Assembly: GCA_022578965.1 (NCBI GenBank)
Contig: MU400710.1
Location: forward strand, 1 to 64,000
From: Xylaria sp. FL1777
Lineage: Eukaryota > Ascomycota > Sordariomycetes > Xylariales > Xylariaceae
DNA length: 64,000 bases
Direction of reading: 5' to 3'
Shown: piece after piece, positions 38,270 to 50,417 of the stretch
Layout: every line of letters starts with the position of its first letter
How positions within the stretch are numbered: position 1 is the stretch's first letter
Translations under genes and position numbers: made by a program
Notes under the pieces: generated by a model
Database searches by the model: none
The model's input: only the letters and a program-made list of their open reading frames with translations
Told to the model about the DNA's origin: nothing

Positions 38270-38790
38270 ACTAATTAATAAAAAAAAAAAACTAGTATAG
38301 CAAATAATAATTAATTATTAACTATTAAACATAATTATTATTATAAATAAATACTTTTTTACTTTACTAATAACTATAAAAAAAAATATTAGTTAAGCAA
38401 AATAATTTATAGTAGTTAATATTTTAAATAAATATTATGCTATTAAAATAGCTAAAAAAAAAAAATAAAAAACTGCTATATAAATAATATATAAACTATA
38501 TAAGTATATAGTTATACTATAAGAACTATAAAATATACTAGTTAGCTTTTAATATATAATAATAACAATTTTATAGAAGTTTTTAAACAAGTTTATGTTT
38601 ATTTACTTAAATAATATTTTGATTTATTTTAAAACACTAAAAAAACATAAAAAACACGTAATTTAAGTATTAAAAACATTTAAATAAGCAAGATTATAAC
38701 TTAATACAAAAAAGTATATATAGCATATATAAAAAATTAACTTTTTAAAATTTATAATTACTTTAAAACAAATATAGATTTAATAATTAA
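38270..38790 (+). pseudogene. Ty3/gypsy reverse transcriptase remnant of A2
   Basis: Copies element RNA into DNA. In one frame (codon starts divisible by three), 38346 onward reads N-K-Y-F-F-T-L, fitting N-K-Y-P-x-x-L. About 38460-38550 reads K-T-A ... Y-K-L-Y-K-Y-I-V, matching the K-T-A-F ... Y-G-L-Y-E-Y block. At 38592-38630 it reads F-M-F-I-Y-L-N-N-I-L-I-Y-F, fitting the catalytic Y-L-D-D-I-L-I-Y-S with both Asp as AAT (38610-38615). It continues with K-T-L-K-K-H-K-K-H-V, typical of gypsy enzymes (E-E-H-E-E-H-V). Stops are TAA/TAG at expected Gln, Arg and Trp positions. Inactive, but the assignment to Ty3/gypsy is firm. Confidence 0.88.
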
Positions 38791-38799
38791 AAATTAATA

Positions 38800-41602
38800 T
38801 AATATAAAACTAGAAAATATTTAATTTAGCTACTATTATAAACATATAATAAGCATTAGAATTTTTGAACTATGTTTAAATATTAATTTAAAACTTTAGG
38901 AAAATAGCATTTTATTTTATAAAGTATATAAAAAAAAAATACAAAGAAAAATTCTTTTTAATTTTAAAAAAAGCCCGAAAAGCTTTTAAAGAACTAAAAC
39001 TAAAAGTTACTTTTAACTTTATAGTTAAACTACTTAATTTATAAAAAAGAAAAAAGCTAAAAATAAATGCTTTAAATAATATAATTATAAAAGTTTTAAA
39101 ACAACTAAAAAATAACAAAAAATAGCACTTAGTAGCTTATTACTTTAAAGCACTATAAAATGCAGCATTATAATACTTTATATATAATAAAAAACTACTT
39201 ATAATTATTATAACACTTAAAAAATAAAAACTGTTTTTTATAAAAACTATAAAGCTAATTAAGATTTATTTAAATTATTAAAACTTAACGAAATTTATAA
39301 CTACATAAAAAATTACTAAACAACATAAAAATTAAATAGTTTTTTTTTTTAAGTTTAACTTTAAAATATGTTATATTAAAAAAAAAAAAACATTTAAGCA
39401 AACATATTTAGTTAACAAAGTTAAAAAGAATTTAAAGTTTTAAAAAAAAACATTTAAGTATTATATCTTTAAAAAAATAAAAGCTTAAAAATTAAAGTTA
39501 TACTTAAAGATTTTATAAATATATAATTATAATAAGCTTATAACTTAAAAAAGTTAGTATAACTATAAAAACATAAAAAATTAAAAAATAATAAGCTAAT
39601 ATATAAATATAAGGTTTATTTACTGGAATTTTTACGAAATAAATTTATTAAAAAATTCTATAAATACTTATTATATAAATACTAAGAAATAATAAAAATA
39701 GTTTAACAATTATAAAAAAAGTACAATTTTTTAAAATTATAAAACATAGTTAAATTTATTATAAAAAAGTGCAATATTTATAATAAAGTTAAAGTAGCTT
39801 AATATAAGCTTTATAAACTGCTATAATTTATATAAATACTTAAATAAGCATAATATATTATTGCTTAAGATTTTATTATAGCATTATTTTTATTAACTAA
39901 TTTAGTTATAAAAGTATAATATAATAAAATATAGGTTATTATTAATAAATTTATTAAATATGCTTACTTTTTACTATTTAAAGGAAATATAATAGCTAAA
40001 CAATTTATATATGTTTTTATACGTTAATATTTAAATAAATATAAGCTACTAAAAAAAATTGTTTTAAACTAAAATAAATTGTTTATTTTTAAGTTTAAAA
40101 CTAGCTTTTTTAAACTTATTAATATTAAACTAAAGTTTTTAACTATTTATTACTTATAAATAAATAAACAAATAAAAAAACTAAACTAAATATTAAAACA
40201 ATATTTATAAAGTTATATTAACTATTAATAAAACAATTAAGTAAAACTATTATTAATAGCATAAATTTTATATAATATATTAATAAACAAAAACATAAAC
40301 ATATTTTTGCATAAAGCTGTTTATAAATAATAAATAACTATTAAAAAACAAAAAAAAACATTAATAAAAACACCTGCTATTTTAATTATAGCACTTTAAG
40401 CAAAAACTATTGTAATAAAAATTAAAACGCTATAAGCTAAACTATAATTATGCTTTTAATTTTTACAATAATAAATATTAGTATATTATAACAAAAAATG
40501 AACTAAAAAACTAACCTTTAAAAAAAAAAACAAAGTTTATTTGCTATAATAAAAATAAAATATAAACATTAATATTTTTTAAATTAAAATAAAACAACTA
40601 AGCAATAAATTAAAATTTAAAAAACTTAGCTTTTTTAAAATTAAAGAAATTATTTTATTTATTAACTATAAACTGTTATTATTAAAAAATATGCAAATTT
40701 ACCTTATTTTTTACATTTTTTTACTAAAACTAGCACTTATTAAAATATTTATTAAAATATAACTAGAAATAAAAACAGATTAAAATGTTTATAAAGTTAA
40801 AAATATACTAGATTTTTATTAAAACAATAGTAACTTTAAGTATTTTATTAAATAGAAAAAATACTTATATACTAATAATATTTAAAAACTTAAAAAATAT
40901 TTAAAAACTATTAAAGTAGTTATAAGTTAGTTTTATTGCTAACATTTTAACTGCTTAAAACTAAAAAAAAAAAGTTAACTTTAAAAAAGACGCTTAAGAA
41001 ATTTTAATTAAACTTAAATAAAGCAGCTTATATTGCTTTAGCTTGCTTTTTTTGTTGTTTTTACTTTTTTGCTAGCGCTTTTTGTTTTTTTTTAATGCGC
41101 TTTATTTTATTTAGTTTATTTAAAAACTAAAGCTTTTGCTAAACTATTTTAATACTTTTTGCTTTTAAAAAACGTTTTTATATGTAAAGCTAAGCTAACT
41201 TGCTTAAAATAAAATTAAAGCTATTTTAAGCTTGTTTTAATTTTTTTTAAACTAAAAATAACTGTTGCTTTGCTTGCTTTTTTTTTTTTTTAAAATAACA
41301 GTATTTAAAAATTATATTGTTAATTAAGTTAATTAGAACTTTTAATCTGTTGTAAAAGCAACTAACATATATACATTTAAAACAACAAAATATATTATTT
41401 GTTATTTTATATATTAATAACTAATTAAAGCAGCAAAAATAAAGCATAACTTTATAGCTAGTAAAATTAATAAAAAAAGCAAAAACGAGTTTTTGTTTTA
41501 TTTTAAATAAGCAGTTAGTTTTTTTAATGCGCTTTAACATTATAACATATAAAAAAAAAAAAAAAGAAAAATACTTACAGAAAATTATTAAAATAACAAT
41601 TT
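38800..41602 (+). pseudogene. A2 region downstream of RT (RNase H and integrase expected)
   Basis: By position this should encode RNase H and integrase. Protein-like readings exist: near 39930-40000 a run I-N-L-L-N-M-L-T-F could be the D-R-L-x-K integrase core. I could not place the HHCC finger or the D,D35E residues with confidence. The last 600 bases (41000-41600) switch from A-rich to T-rich. Confidence 0.45.
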
Positions 41603-41619
41603 TAAAAAAAAAGAAATAA
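41603..41619 (+). other. A2 polypurine tract
   Basis: A run of A with G residues, ending AAAGAAATAA, directly before the 3' LTR. Same site as in A1. It primes plus-strand synthesis and defines orientation. Confidence 0.7.
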
Positions 41620-42113
41620 TGTTATAAAATTAGCACTAAAGTAGCTTTTAAAGCAGCTTAATGCTTTTATATATATTTTGCACTTTTTTTTTTGCTAGTT
41701 AAAGCTAAAGTTATATAACAATTTACTTAGCTTATTAAGCTTACAGTAATTTAAAGCTTACTAAGCTTATAATAATTTAAAGCTTATTAAGCTTATAGTA
41801 ATTTAGTGCTTACTAGATTTGCAATAATTTAAAAAAAGTTACTACTTTTTTTACTTTTTTTTTGTTTATATAATTATATACTTTTTATATTTAATTACTT
41901 ATTTAGTTCTAGTTTTTTAGCTATTAATTTTTTATAACTGCTAAGCATTAATATATTTATTACTTTTAATTTTTTAAAACTTTTATTAATGCATAGTAGT
42001 AAAAGTACCTTAAAAACTTCCCTAACGAACTACCGTTAAGGATTTTATTATTACTTATAAATTAAAACCCCAAGGGCAAACCCGTTATATTAATGTATAA
42101 CAAGTCTATTACA
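41620..42113 (+). repeat. A2 3' LTR
   Basis: 494 bp, equal in length to the 5' LTR. It keeps CCCTAACG and CCCCAAGGGC near its outer end, where the 5' LTR shows T and A. Contains 26-bp tandem units near 41710-41820. Confidence 0.92.
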
Positions 42114-42959
42114 TATATAAATTAAACAAAAAAATATACTTAAAATAAAAGCAAATTAATTAACATTAAGTTTTAAAGCTATTGCTAATATATAAGTATT
42201 ATAAAATATTTATTTATAATAATTATAGTAGTTTAGTTTAGTAATTATAAAGTGCTACGTTAAATTATTTTTTATTTTTTTATTTTTTTTTATAAAAGAA
42301 AGTTTAATAACTATAAACTAAAGATGTTATATTTTGCTTAGTTATTTTATTTTAATGTTATAGAATTAAAACTTGCAATAAAAATACTACAGTTAAGCCT
42401 TATTTAATATACTATAGCTAAAAGCAAGTAAAAAGCTATTAATTTAGCTTTAAAGCATATTAATAGTGCTTTTGCAATTAATATAAAAAATAACAAAAAC
42501 TTTACGCGAAATATTTCTGTTATATTTAATTAATTAGCTATTATAAGCTTTTATATTACTTTAATTTGTCGCAATATAAAACAGTTCTTTTAAATATATT
42601 AAAATAAGCAGCATACTTTTCTTTTTATTAACTAACATATTATTAAATATGCTTGCAAAATATATATTAATAGTAATACTAAAAAACGTACTAATAGCTA
42701 TACAATGTTATATAATCTTTTTAATGCGCTAAATTTATTAATAAAAAAAAAGCAACAATTTGCTAATATTAAAATTAATAAATTTAATATTAAAGTTGTT
42801 TAATTAACTAAAGTTTTAATATAGCAAAACATACTAAGTTTAGCTAATAAAAATGAACTATTTGTTAAAAATAATAAAAAATAGCAGCTATATACCTTTA
42901 ATTATAAAAAAAGCAAAAAAAGAAAAAAAAAAAACTAAAGAATTATAGCTAAATATAAA

Positions 42960-43639
42960 TTAGTGCGGAGTATTATATATGTTTTATTTTTTTTGCTTTT
43001 TTTTTAGCTTTTTAAGACTATTATTTGCTAGCAATTCTTTATTATACTTTAATAATTTAAATTATACTAGTAAATTTATAGCTAGCAATATATTTATATA
43101 TATAAAAAAAGCACTTAAAAGTAATATAACTATAGTTAGTTCTATTAAAAACAACAAAACAAAAATTATAGCTACTATTAAGCGTAAAGCTAATTAACTT
43201 AACTATATATTAAGCGTTTAATAAATATTTAACTGTTGCTTTGTTTGCATTTTTAGTGTTAATTTTAAGGTTAAACAAGGTATATTTTTAGTAGCATTTT
43301 TAATTTATGCTTTATTTGCAAAATGCTTAGTATACTTATTAAAAGCATACTAATACATTATAAAAAGCTTAGCATATAAAACGTAGCTATATTTTTTTTA
43401 TTTATTTTATTTAAATATTTTTATAGTATTATAAACTAAAAAAAACACAATATTTATATTAATTATTTTATTAAATATAGCAGTAATACATTATTAAACT
43501 TTTTTTAGCATAAAATATTCTGTTATGTTATTAATAGCAAAATTTAAGTATTAATATAAGTTTGCAAAGTGTTTTACGCAAAATTTTTAAAGCTTTTGCT
43601 ATAAAAACTAAAAAATAGTTTTTTTTTAAAGTGCAAACT
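42960..43639 (-). pseudogene. C2H2-finger ORF remnant of T5
   Basis: Positional homologue of T2 14650-15330. A 72-codon stretch open on the opposite strand (42979-43197) recurs in T2 and T4 and is treated as antisense shadow. Confidence 0.42.
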
Positions 43640-45559
43640 ACTAGTATATTTTTAGCAGCAATTTTAATAATTAGCTAAAGTTATAATAATATAAATTATA
43701 GCACACTTTTTATTGTATATTTTTTTACTTTTTAATATCTTTATTATTTAGCTGCTATAAAAACTATAAAGCATACTTTTTAAAGCATTTTACATTTATA
43801 AACTTATATATGTTTAGCTAAACAGTTTATAGCTTATTTTTAAATTTTAGTTTAGTTTTAGTTAATTTAGTAAGCTTAATTAGTTTAAATTATTTTAGTT
43901 TAAAGTTAACTATTAAACTATTTTTATTTTTAAGCTTATTAGTTGCAATTAATTAATAGTTTAATAACGCAAATTATATATAACTAAACGTTAAACTTTT
44001 TAATGCGTTATTATTTATGTTTGTTATAAAGCATAAATTATTTTAATTGTTTTTTAGTAGCTTTTTTTTATGCTTTAGTTTAAAAAGCTTAACTTTTTGC
44101 GCTTTTAATAAATCGAAATATTAATAAAAGGCAAAAAAAAATGCTATTTTTTATATTATATTATCTTAAATAGCTTAGCTAAACTTTTATAACAAGTTTA
44201 AAAGATCTTTAAAAGTAATAAAGCTAAACTAAACAATACGCGTTATGTTATAAATATTTATTTTTATTTTAAAAACTATAGTAATAAGCATAATTTAACA
44301 AAAAAAGTTTAGCTTTATAAACTTGTTATATAATTGCTATTAGTTATTAAAATATATATTTATATTATATTTTTAAATAAAACGCTTTATTTTAGTTAAA
44401 ATAAACTTTAATTTTTAAAGCTATATTATTAAAAAATAACGCATAGCAATAAGCTTTTTTTTGCTATTTATAAAAATAATAGTTTTAAAGATTAAGTGTG
44501 CTATATTATGCTATGTTTTATTAATTAAAAAACTTAATTGCTAGTAATTTTTTATAATAGTACTTTTTTTTATAAAATAAACAACAAAAAATATATTAAG
44601 CTAATTAACTAAAGCACAAATAAATTGCAGTTTTTTTAAACAAGTACTTTACTGTTAAAATTTAGCTTTAAGCAATATAAACTTTTAAACGTTTAAACTT
44701 AGTATAATAATATAGCTAAACTATAATATATTTTGTAAAACTAACGCTTTTATATAGTATATATTAAAGTATATAATTTAGAAATCTTTTTATTAATAAA
44801 CTATATAAAGCTTATTAATAGCTATAAACATAATTTTTTAGTTAAATAAAAAGTTACAAAGCAAATTAATAAAATATTTTTAAGTAGCTTGTTTAAGCTT
44901 AAAAATAACATATATAAAGCGTTCTAAAGCTAATTTTGCTTATATAGCATTATTTTATTAAATAATAAAAACATACTTTTATAACTATTTATGTAATATT
45001 AATTAACTTTTGTTATATTATTTATTATTAATAATAAACAAGTATTAAAAATCTAAATAATTAAATTAAACTAATTATGTTTTAATTGTTTTAATAAGCA
45101 TAACTATAAAATTATTATACTTTGTATAATAATTAAAACAGTTTATAATATAATGCTTTTTTTGTAATTAGTTTAAACTACTAGTATAATATTACTATAA
45201 TAAAATATTATACGCTAAATTAACTTAATTTGCTTAACTTTAAGCTTAAGCTTAAATAATCTGTTAAATTAATAATAATTTAAAATAGTACTAATAATAG
45301 CTTATATAAAGTTATATTTTAATATATGCTATTAGTTATGTTTTAATTGCAGCAAAATATATTACATAAAATACTAAATATAATTATTAAGTAAATGCTT
45401 TAATATTGCATTATTAGCTAATTTATTTAGTTTGTTAAGTTTTTTAATAAATTTTAAGAGTTTTAAAGCTATTAGTTTTGTTAAAAAGCAACTATTAATT
45501 AAGCTAAAGCTAGAATTATTAAAAGTTTGCTGTTTTATAATAAAGTAAAAAAATAACAC
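43640..45559 (-). pseudogene. RecQ-like helicase remnant of T5
   Basis: Homologous to T2 12731-14650. The N-terminal stretch 45374-45559 (minus) is open for 61 codons and lies in the frame of motif I, whose core near 45155 reads T-N-Y-K-K-S. Stops elsewhere as in the other copies. Confidence 0.75.
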
Positions 45560-45935
45560 TAGTTAATAAATTAACAAATAAAGCTTACCTTTTAACTGTT
45601 TAAGCTTAAAACATTATAACATAATAAAGTATTTTAATTATAAAGTTAGCGCTAAATATAAGCATTATTATAGAAAGCCTTAAGCAATATTATAATTGTT
45701 TTTTTTAGGTTTTATTAGCAAATAATCTATAGGTATAAATAGTATGCATACGTATGCAAAATAAACTCTAGCTTAAAAATTAATAAGGGTTCTTTAGATT
45801 AAAATACATAAAACGCAAGCCTTAAACCTATAAATACATTTGTATAAGCCCCCGAAGAAAGTAGGTTATAGCTTACAGCAAGCGCAGCTCGCTGTTTTAT
45901 ATTTCTAGTCTAAGGCACCTAAAATAAGATTTTTG

Positions 45936-47449
45936 CGCTTAAATATATTATTACTTTATAAATAGTACGTAGTAATTATTAAAAGCTATACGTTATATTT
46001 TTTTTATAAACCTACTTAGAACTTTAAAGTAAATTTACAGTTATAATTAAAAATAATACTACTTAATATGCTTTAGTTGCATAATAAAAGCATTTTAGCA
46101 AAAGCAAAACCTTAATTTTTTGCTATATATGTTTTATAACCTAGAATTAATAATATGCGTTTAAATGTAATATACGTTATAAACATTAATGCATTATAGT
46201 ATATATACTTATTTAATTGCTATAAGGTTTTTATTGCTAGTACATTAAGTAAATTTATAATAAAGTTTATTATAACTGTTTTTATAAGTTAAGAATTTTT
46301 AAGTTAAATTAGCTAATAATTATTATTTGGTTTATTTTAACTTATTACGCAAAATTTATAATTGTTATAATGCTATAAATACGTTTTTACTTTTTAAGTC
46401 TTTTTTTTAATAAAAAAACCTTTAAGATTATATATTATACGCTTTTTACTAAAGTAATGTTTATTATTATAAACTATAGCAAAAAACTTACTAATTTGAT
46501 TTTTAGAAATATAAAAGCAATAATAGCCTTTTTTGTTAACATTATAAAGCAGTTTATTTATAATTGCGAAAAAATAGCCTAGGTGCAAAAAATCTGCAGC
46601 GTTTTTATTGCTATTTGCACGTATTACGTTTAAAGTTTTATAATACTTTAAGTTTTTATTATAATTAGCAATAATCTTTAATTTTACTTTGTTATTTATA
46701 ATAGCTTTTGTTAATATTAACTAAATATTATTAAGCATAAAATTTTTATTGGTTTTTTATATATTGCTTTTTATATTAAGTAAATCTTTAATGTTTTTAA
46801 AACAACTTAATGCATTTAATATATAATTAATATAGCTAAGCAAGTAGTATACTTATAAACTATATTAAAAAAAGTAAATTAAAGCATTAATAAAGCGCTT
46901 ATTAGTGCAATTTATAAACGCAGTGTTTAAATTAGTTTAATTAATAATGCTTTTAGTAATAAAATAATTAGTAAAAATAATTACAAAGTTTTTTAATGTT
47001 TTAATTATTATACGTAAATGCTTATATGCTTATATAATATAACTTACTTTTATTTCGGAAAAACTATACTATAACTTAAAAATTAAAATACATTTGCTTA
47101 AATATATAACAAAAAGCATTTATATACTAAGAATAAAAATACTTAGTTGCTATATATAATTATTTTTTATATAGTATAGCATAATATTAAAGCTTTGCTT
47201 AAAAGATATATTTATTTATATATATAACGATTTACTAGGGTTATAATAATGCAGTATAATATATAAACAAATAAAATCTTAAATAGTTTAAAATAATGCT
47301 TTTTTAGCTTTTATAAGTTTAAAAAAAGTTAAGTAATAATATGTTTAACGTTTGCTAAAGTTATTTACTTTAAATTTTCTAAACTTATGCTTTTTATTAA
47401 GCAACATAGTTTTGCGTTTTTATAATAGTTTTAAAATCTTTATGTAAAA
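45936..47449 (-). other. B internal segment 2 (between T5 and T6)
   Basis: 1.5 kb, T-rich on this strand. The minus strand has a 64-codon open stretch at 46394-46588 with an aromatic, Lys-rich composition (N-K-H-Y-F-S-K-K-R, Y-N-L-K-G-F-F). It is likely part of the decayed B polyprotein; the domain is not recognised. Further downstream on the minus strand, about 46150-46260, a stretch with an L-M-Y block followed by an R-I-L-H-L block resembles the start of a Ty1/copia RNase H region, but weakly. Bases 47442-47449 (ATGTAAAA) are the T6 target duplication. Confidence 0.45.
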
Positions 47450-47817
47450 TTATTTTAGGTGCTTTAAACTAAAAATATAAAACAGTAAGCTATGTTTGCT
47501 GCAAGCTATAATTTACCCTTTTTAAGGGACTATATAAATGTATTTGTAGGTTTAAGGCTTGCGTTTTATGTATTTTAGTTTAAGAAACCTTTATTAATTT
47601 TTAAGCTAGAGTTTATTTTGCATACGTATGTATATTATTTATACCTATAGATTATTTGCTAACAAAACTTAAAAAAAACAATTATAATATTGCTTAAGGC
47701 TTTTTATAGTAATGCTTATATTTAGCACTAACTTTATAATTAAAATATTTTATTATATTATAATATTTTAAGCTTAAATAGTTAAAAGTTAAGCTTTATT
47801 TATTAATTTATTAATTA

Positions 47818-49735
47818 GTGTTATTTTTTTATTTTATTATAAAACTGCAGAGTTTTAACGATTTTAGCTTTAGCTTAATTAATAGTTGCTTTTTTAAAAA
47901 ACTAACAGCTTTAAAACTTTTAGAATTTATTAAAGAATTTAGCAAACTAAATAAACTAACTAATAATGTAGTATTAAAGCATTTATTTAGTAATTATATT
48001 TAGTATTTTATATAATATATTTTGCTACAATTAAAACATAACTAATAATATATATTAAAATATAACTTTATATAAGCTATTATTAATGCTATTTTAAATT
48101 ATTATAAATTTAATAAATTATATAAGCTTAAGCTTAAAGCTAAGCAAGTTAAGTTAATTCAGCGTATAATATTTCGTTATAATAATATTATATTAGTAGC
48201 TTAAACTAATTATAAAAAAAGTATTATATTATAAACTGTTTTAATTATTATATAAAATATAATAACTTTATAGTTATATTTATTAAAACAATTAAAATAT
48301 AATTAGTTTAACTTAATTATTTAAATTTTTAATATTTATTTATTATTAATAATAAATAATATAATAAAAGTTAGTTAGTATTATATAAGTAGTTATAAAA
48401 ATATATTTTTATTGTTTAATAAAATAATATTATATAAGCTAAATTAGCTTTAAAATGCTTTATATATATTATTTTTAAGCTTAAATAAGCTACTTAAAAA
48501 CATTTTATTAATTTGTTTTATAACTTCTTATTTAACTAAAAAATTATGTTTTTAGCTATTAATAAGCTTTATATAATTTATTAATAAAAAGATTTCTAAA
48601 TTGCATACTTTAATCTATATTATATAAAAACATTAGTTTTATAAAATATACTATAGTTTAGTTATACTATTATATTAAGCTTAAACGCTTAAAGGTTTAT
48701 ATTGCTTAAAGCTAGATTTTAATAGCAAAGTACTTATTTAAAAAAACTGCAATTTATTTATGCTTTAGTTAATTAGCTTAATATATTTTTTATTATTTAT
48801 TTTATAAAAAAAGGTATTATTCTAAAGAATTACTAATAATTAAATTTTTTAATTAATAAAATATAACGTAATATAGTATACTTAATTTTTAAAACTATTG
48901 TTTTTATAAATAGCCAAAAAAAGCTTATTACTACGCGTTATTTTTTAATAATATAGCTTTAAAAGTTAAAGTTTACTTTAATTAAAGTAAAGCGCTTTAT
49001 TTAAAAATATAATAGAAATATATGTTTTAATAACTAATAGTAATTATATAACAAGTTTATAAAGCTAAACCTTTTTTATTAAATTATATTTATTACTATA
49101 GCTTTTAAAATAAAAATAAATATTTATAATATAATATATATTGTTTAGTTTAGTTTTATTGCTTTTAAAAACTTTTTAAATTTATTGCAAAAGTTTAATT
49201 AAGCTATTTAAAATAGTATAATATAAAAAATAGCATTTTTTTTTGCTTTTTACTAGTATTTCGATTTATTAAAAGCGTAAAAAGTTAAGCTTTTTAAACT
49301 AAAGCATAAAAAAAAACTATTAAAAAACAATTAAAGTAATTTATGTTTTATAACAAATATAAATAATAGTACATTAAAAAGCTTAATGTTTAGCTATATA
49401 TAGTTTATACTATTAAACTATTAATTAATTATAACTAATAAGCTTAAAAATAAAAATAGTTTAATAGTTAACTTTAAACTAAAATAGTTTAAGCTAATTA
49501 AGCTTGCTAAATAAACTAAAGCTAAACTAAAGTTTAAAAATAAGCTGTAAATTATTTAGCTAAGCATATATAAGTTTATAAATATAAAATGTTTTAAAAA
49601 GTATGCTTTATAGTTTTTATAGCAGCTAAATAATAAAAATATTAAAAAGCAAAAAAATATATAATAAAAAGTATACTATAATTTATATTATTATAACTTT
49701 AATTAATTATTAAAGCTGCTGCTAAAAATACGCTA
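47818..49735 (+). pseudogene. RecQ-like helicase remnant of T6
   Basis: The first 61 codons (47818-48003) are open and in frame with motif I at 48205 (A-stop-T-N-Y-K-K-S; the stop is TAA where T2 has TGA, implying an Arg CGA originally, as in A-R-T-G-x-G-K-S). Motif II begins at 48558 (I-N-K-L-Y). In motif V this copy keeps ACT (Thr) at 49095-49097 where T1 and T2 have ATT, matching the usual T-x-A-F-G-M-G-V-D. Inactive. Confidence 0.8.
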
Positions 49736-49736
49736 A

Positions 49737-50417
49737 TAGTTTATGCTTAAAAAAAAAACGATTTTTTAGTTTTTATAGCAAAAGCTTTAGAAATTTTGCG
49801 CAAAATATTTTGCAGATTTATATTAACACTTAAACTTTGCTATTAATAGCATAGCAAAATATTTTATGCTAAAAAAAGTTTAATAATATATTATTGCTAT
49901 ATTTAATAAAATAATTAATATAAATATTATATTTTTTTTAGTTTATAATGCTATAAAAATATTTAAATAAAATAAATAAAAAAAATATAGCTATGTTTTA
50001 TATGCGAAGCTTTTTATAATATATTAGCATATTTTTAATAAGCATACTAAGCATTTTGCAAATAAAGCATAAATTAAAAATACTATTAAAAATATATTTT
50101 ATTTAATTTTAAAATTAACATTAAAAATACAAACAAAGCAACAGTTAAATATTTATTAAACGTTTAATATATAGTTAAGCTAGTTAGCTTTATGCTTAAT
50201 AGCAGCTATAACTTTTGTTTTATTATTTTTAATAAAATTAACTATAGTTATATTATTTTTAAGTGCTTTTTTTATATATATAAATATATTGCTAGCTATA
50301 AATTTACTAATATAATTTAAATTACTAAAGCATAATAAAAAATTACTAGTAAATAATAATTTTAAAAAGCTAAAAAAAAAGCAAAAAAAATAAAACGTAT
50401 ATAATACTTTATGCTAA
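49737..50417 (+). pseudogene. C2H2-finger ORF remnant of T6
   Basis: Positional homologue of T2 14650-15330. The second finger Cys codons are TAT in this copy. Otherwise as T2. Confidence 0.42.

Larger units (their letters stand above)
34413..42113 (+). mobile_element. A2: Ty3/gypsy LTR retrotransposon, plus orientation, complete but hypermutated
   Basis: A 7,701-bp element. The 494-bp LTRs are at 34413-34906 and 41620-42113, with ends TGTTATAAAATTAGC and CTATTACA. The 5-bp duplication is TATAC at 34408-34412 but TATAT at 42114-42118, one C-to-T change after insertion. A polypurine tract directly before the right LTR and the gag and RT motifs set the plus orientation. The coding strand is strongly A-rich, as expected if a purine-rich coding strand loses G to A. 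A2 sits in T5, which sits in B, which sits in T4. Confidence 0.93.
32226..45927 (-). mobile_element. T5: family T copy, minus orientation, split by gypsy A2
   Basis: Own sequence is 32226-34412 and 42119-45927, about 6.0 kb once A2 is removed. Termini are TTATCTTAGGTGC at 32226 and CCTAAAATAA at 45927. The 8-bp duplication GATTTTTG is perfect (32218-32225 and 45928-45935). It inserted into element B. Confidence 0.93.

Noticed and set aside
38912..39118. A 68-codon minus-strand ORF
   Set aside because: Antisense to the A2 polyprotein just after the reverse transcriptase; no independent support.
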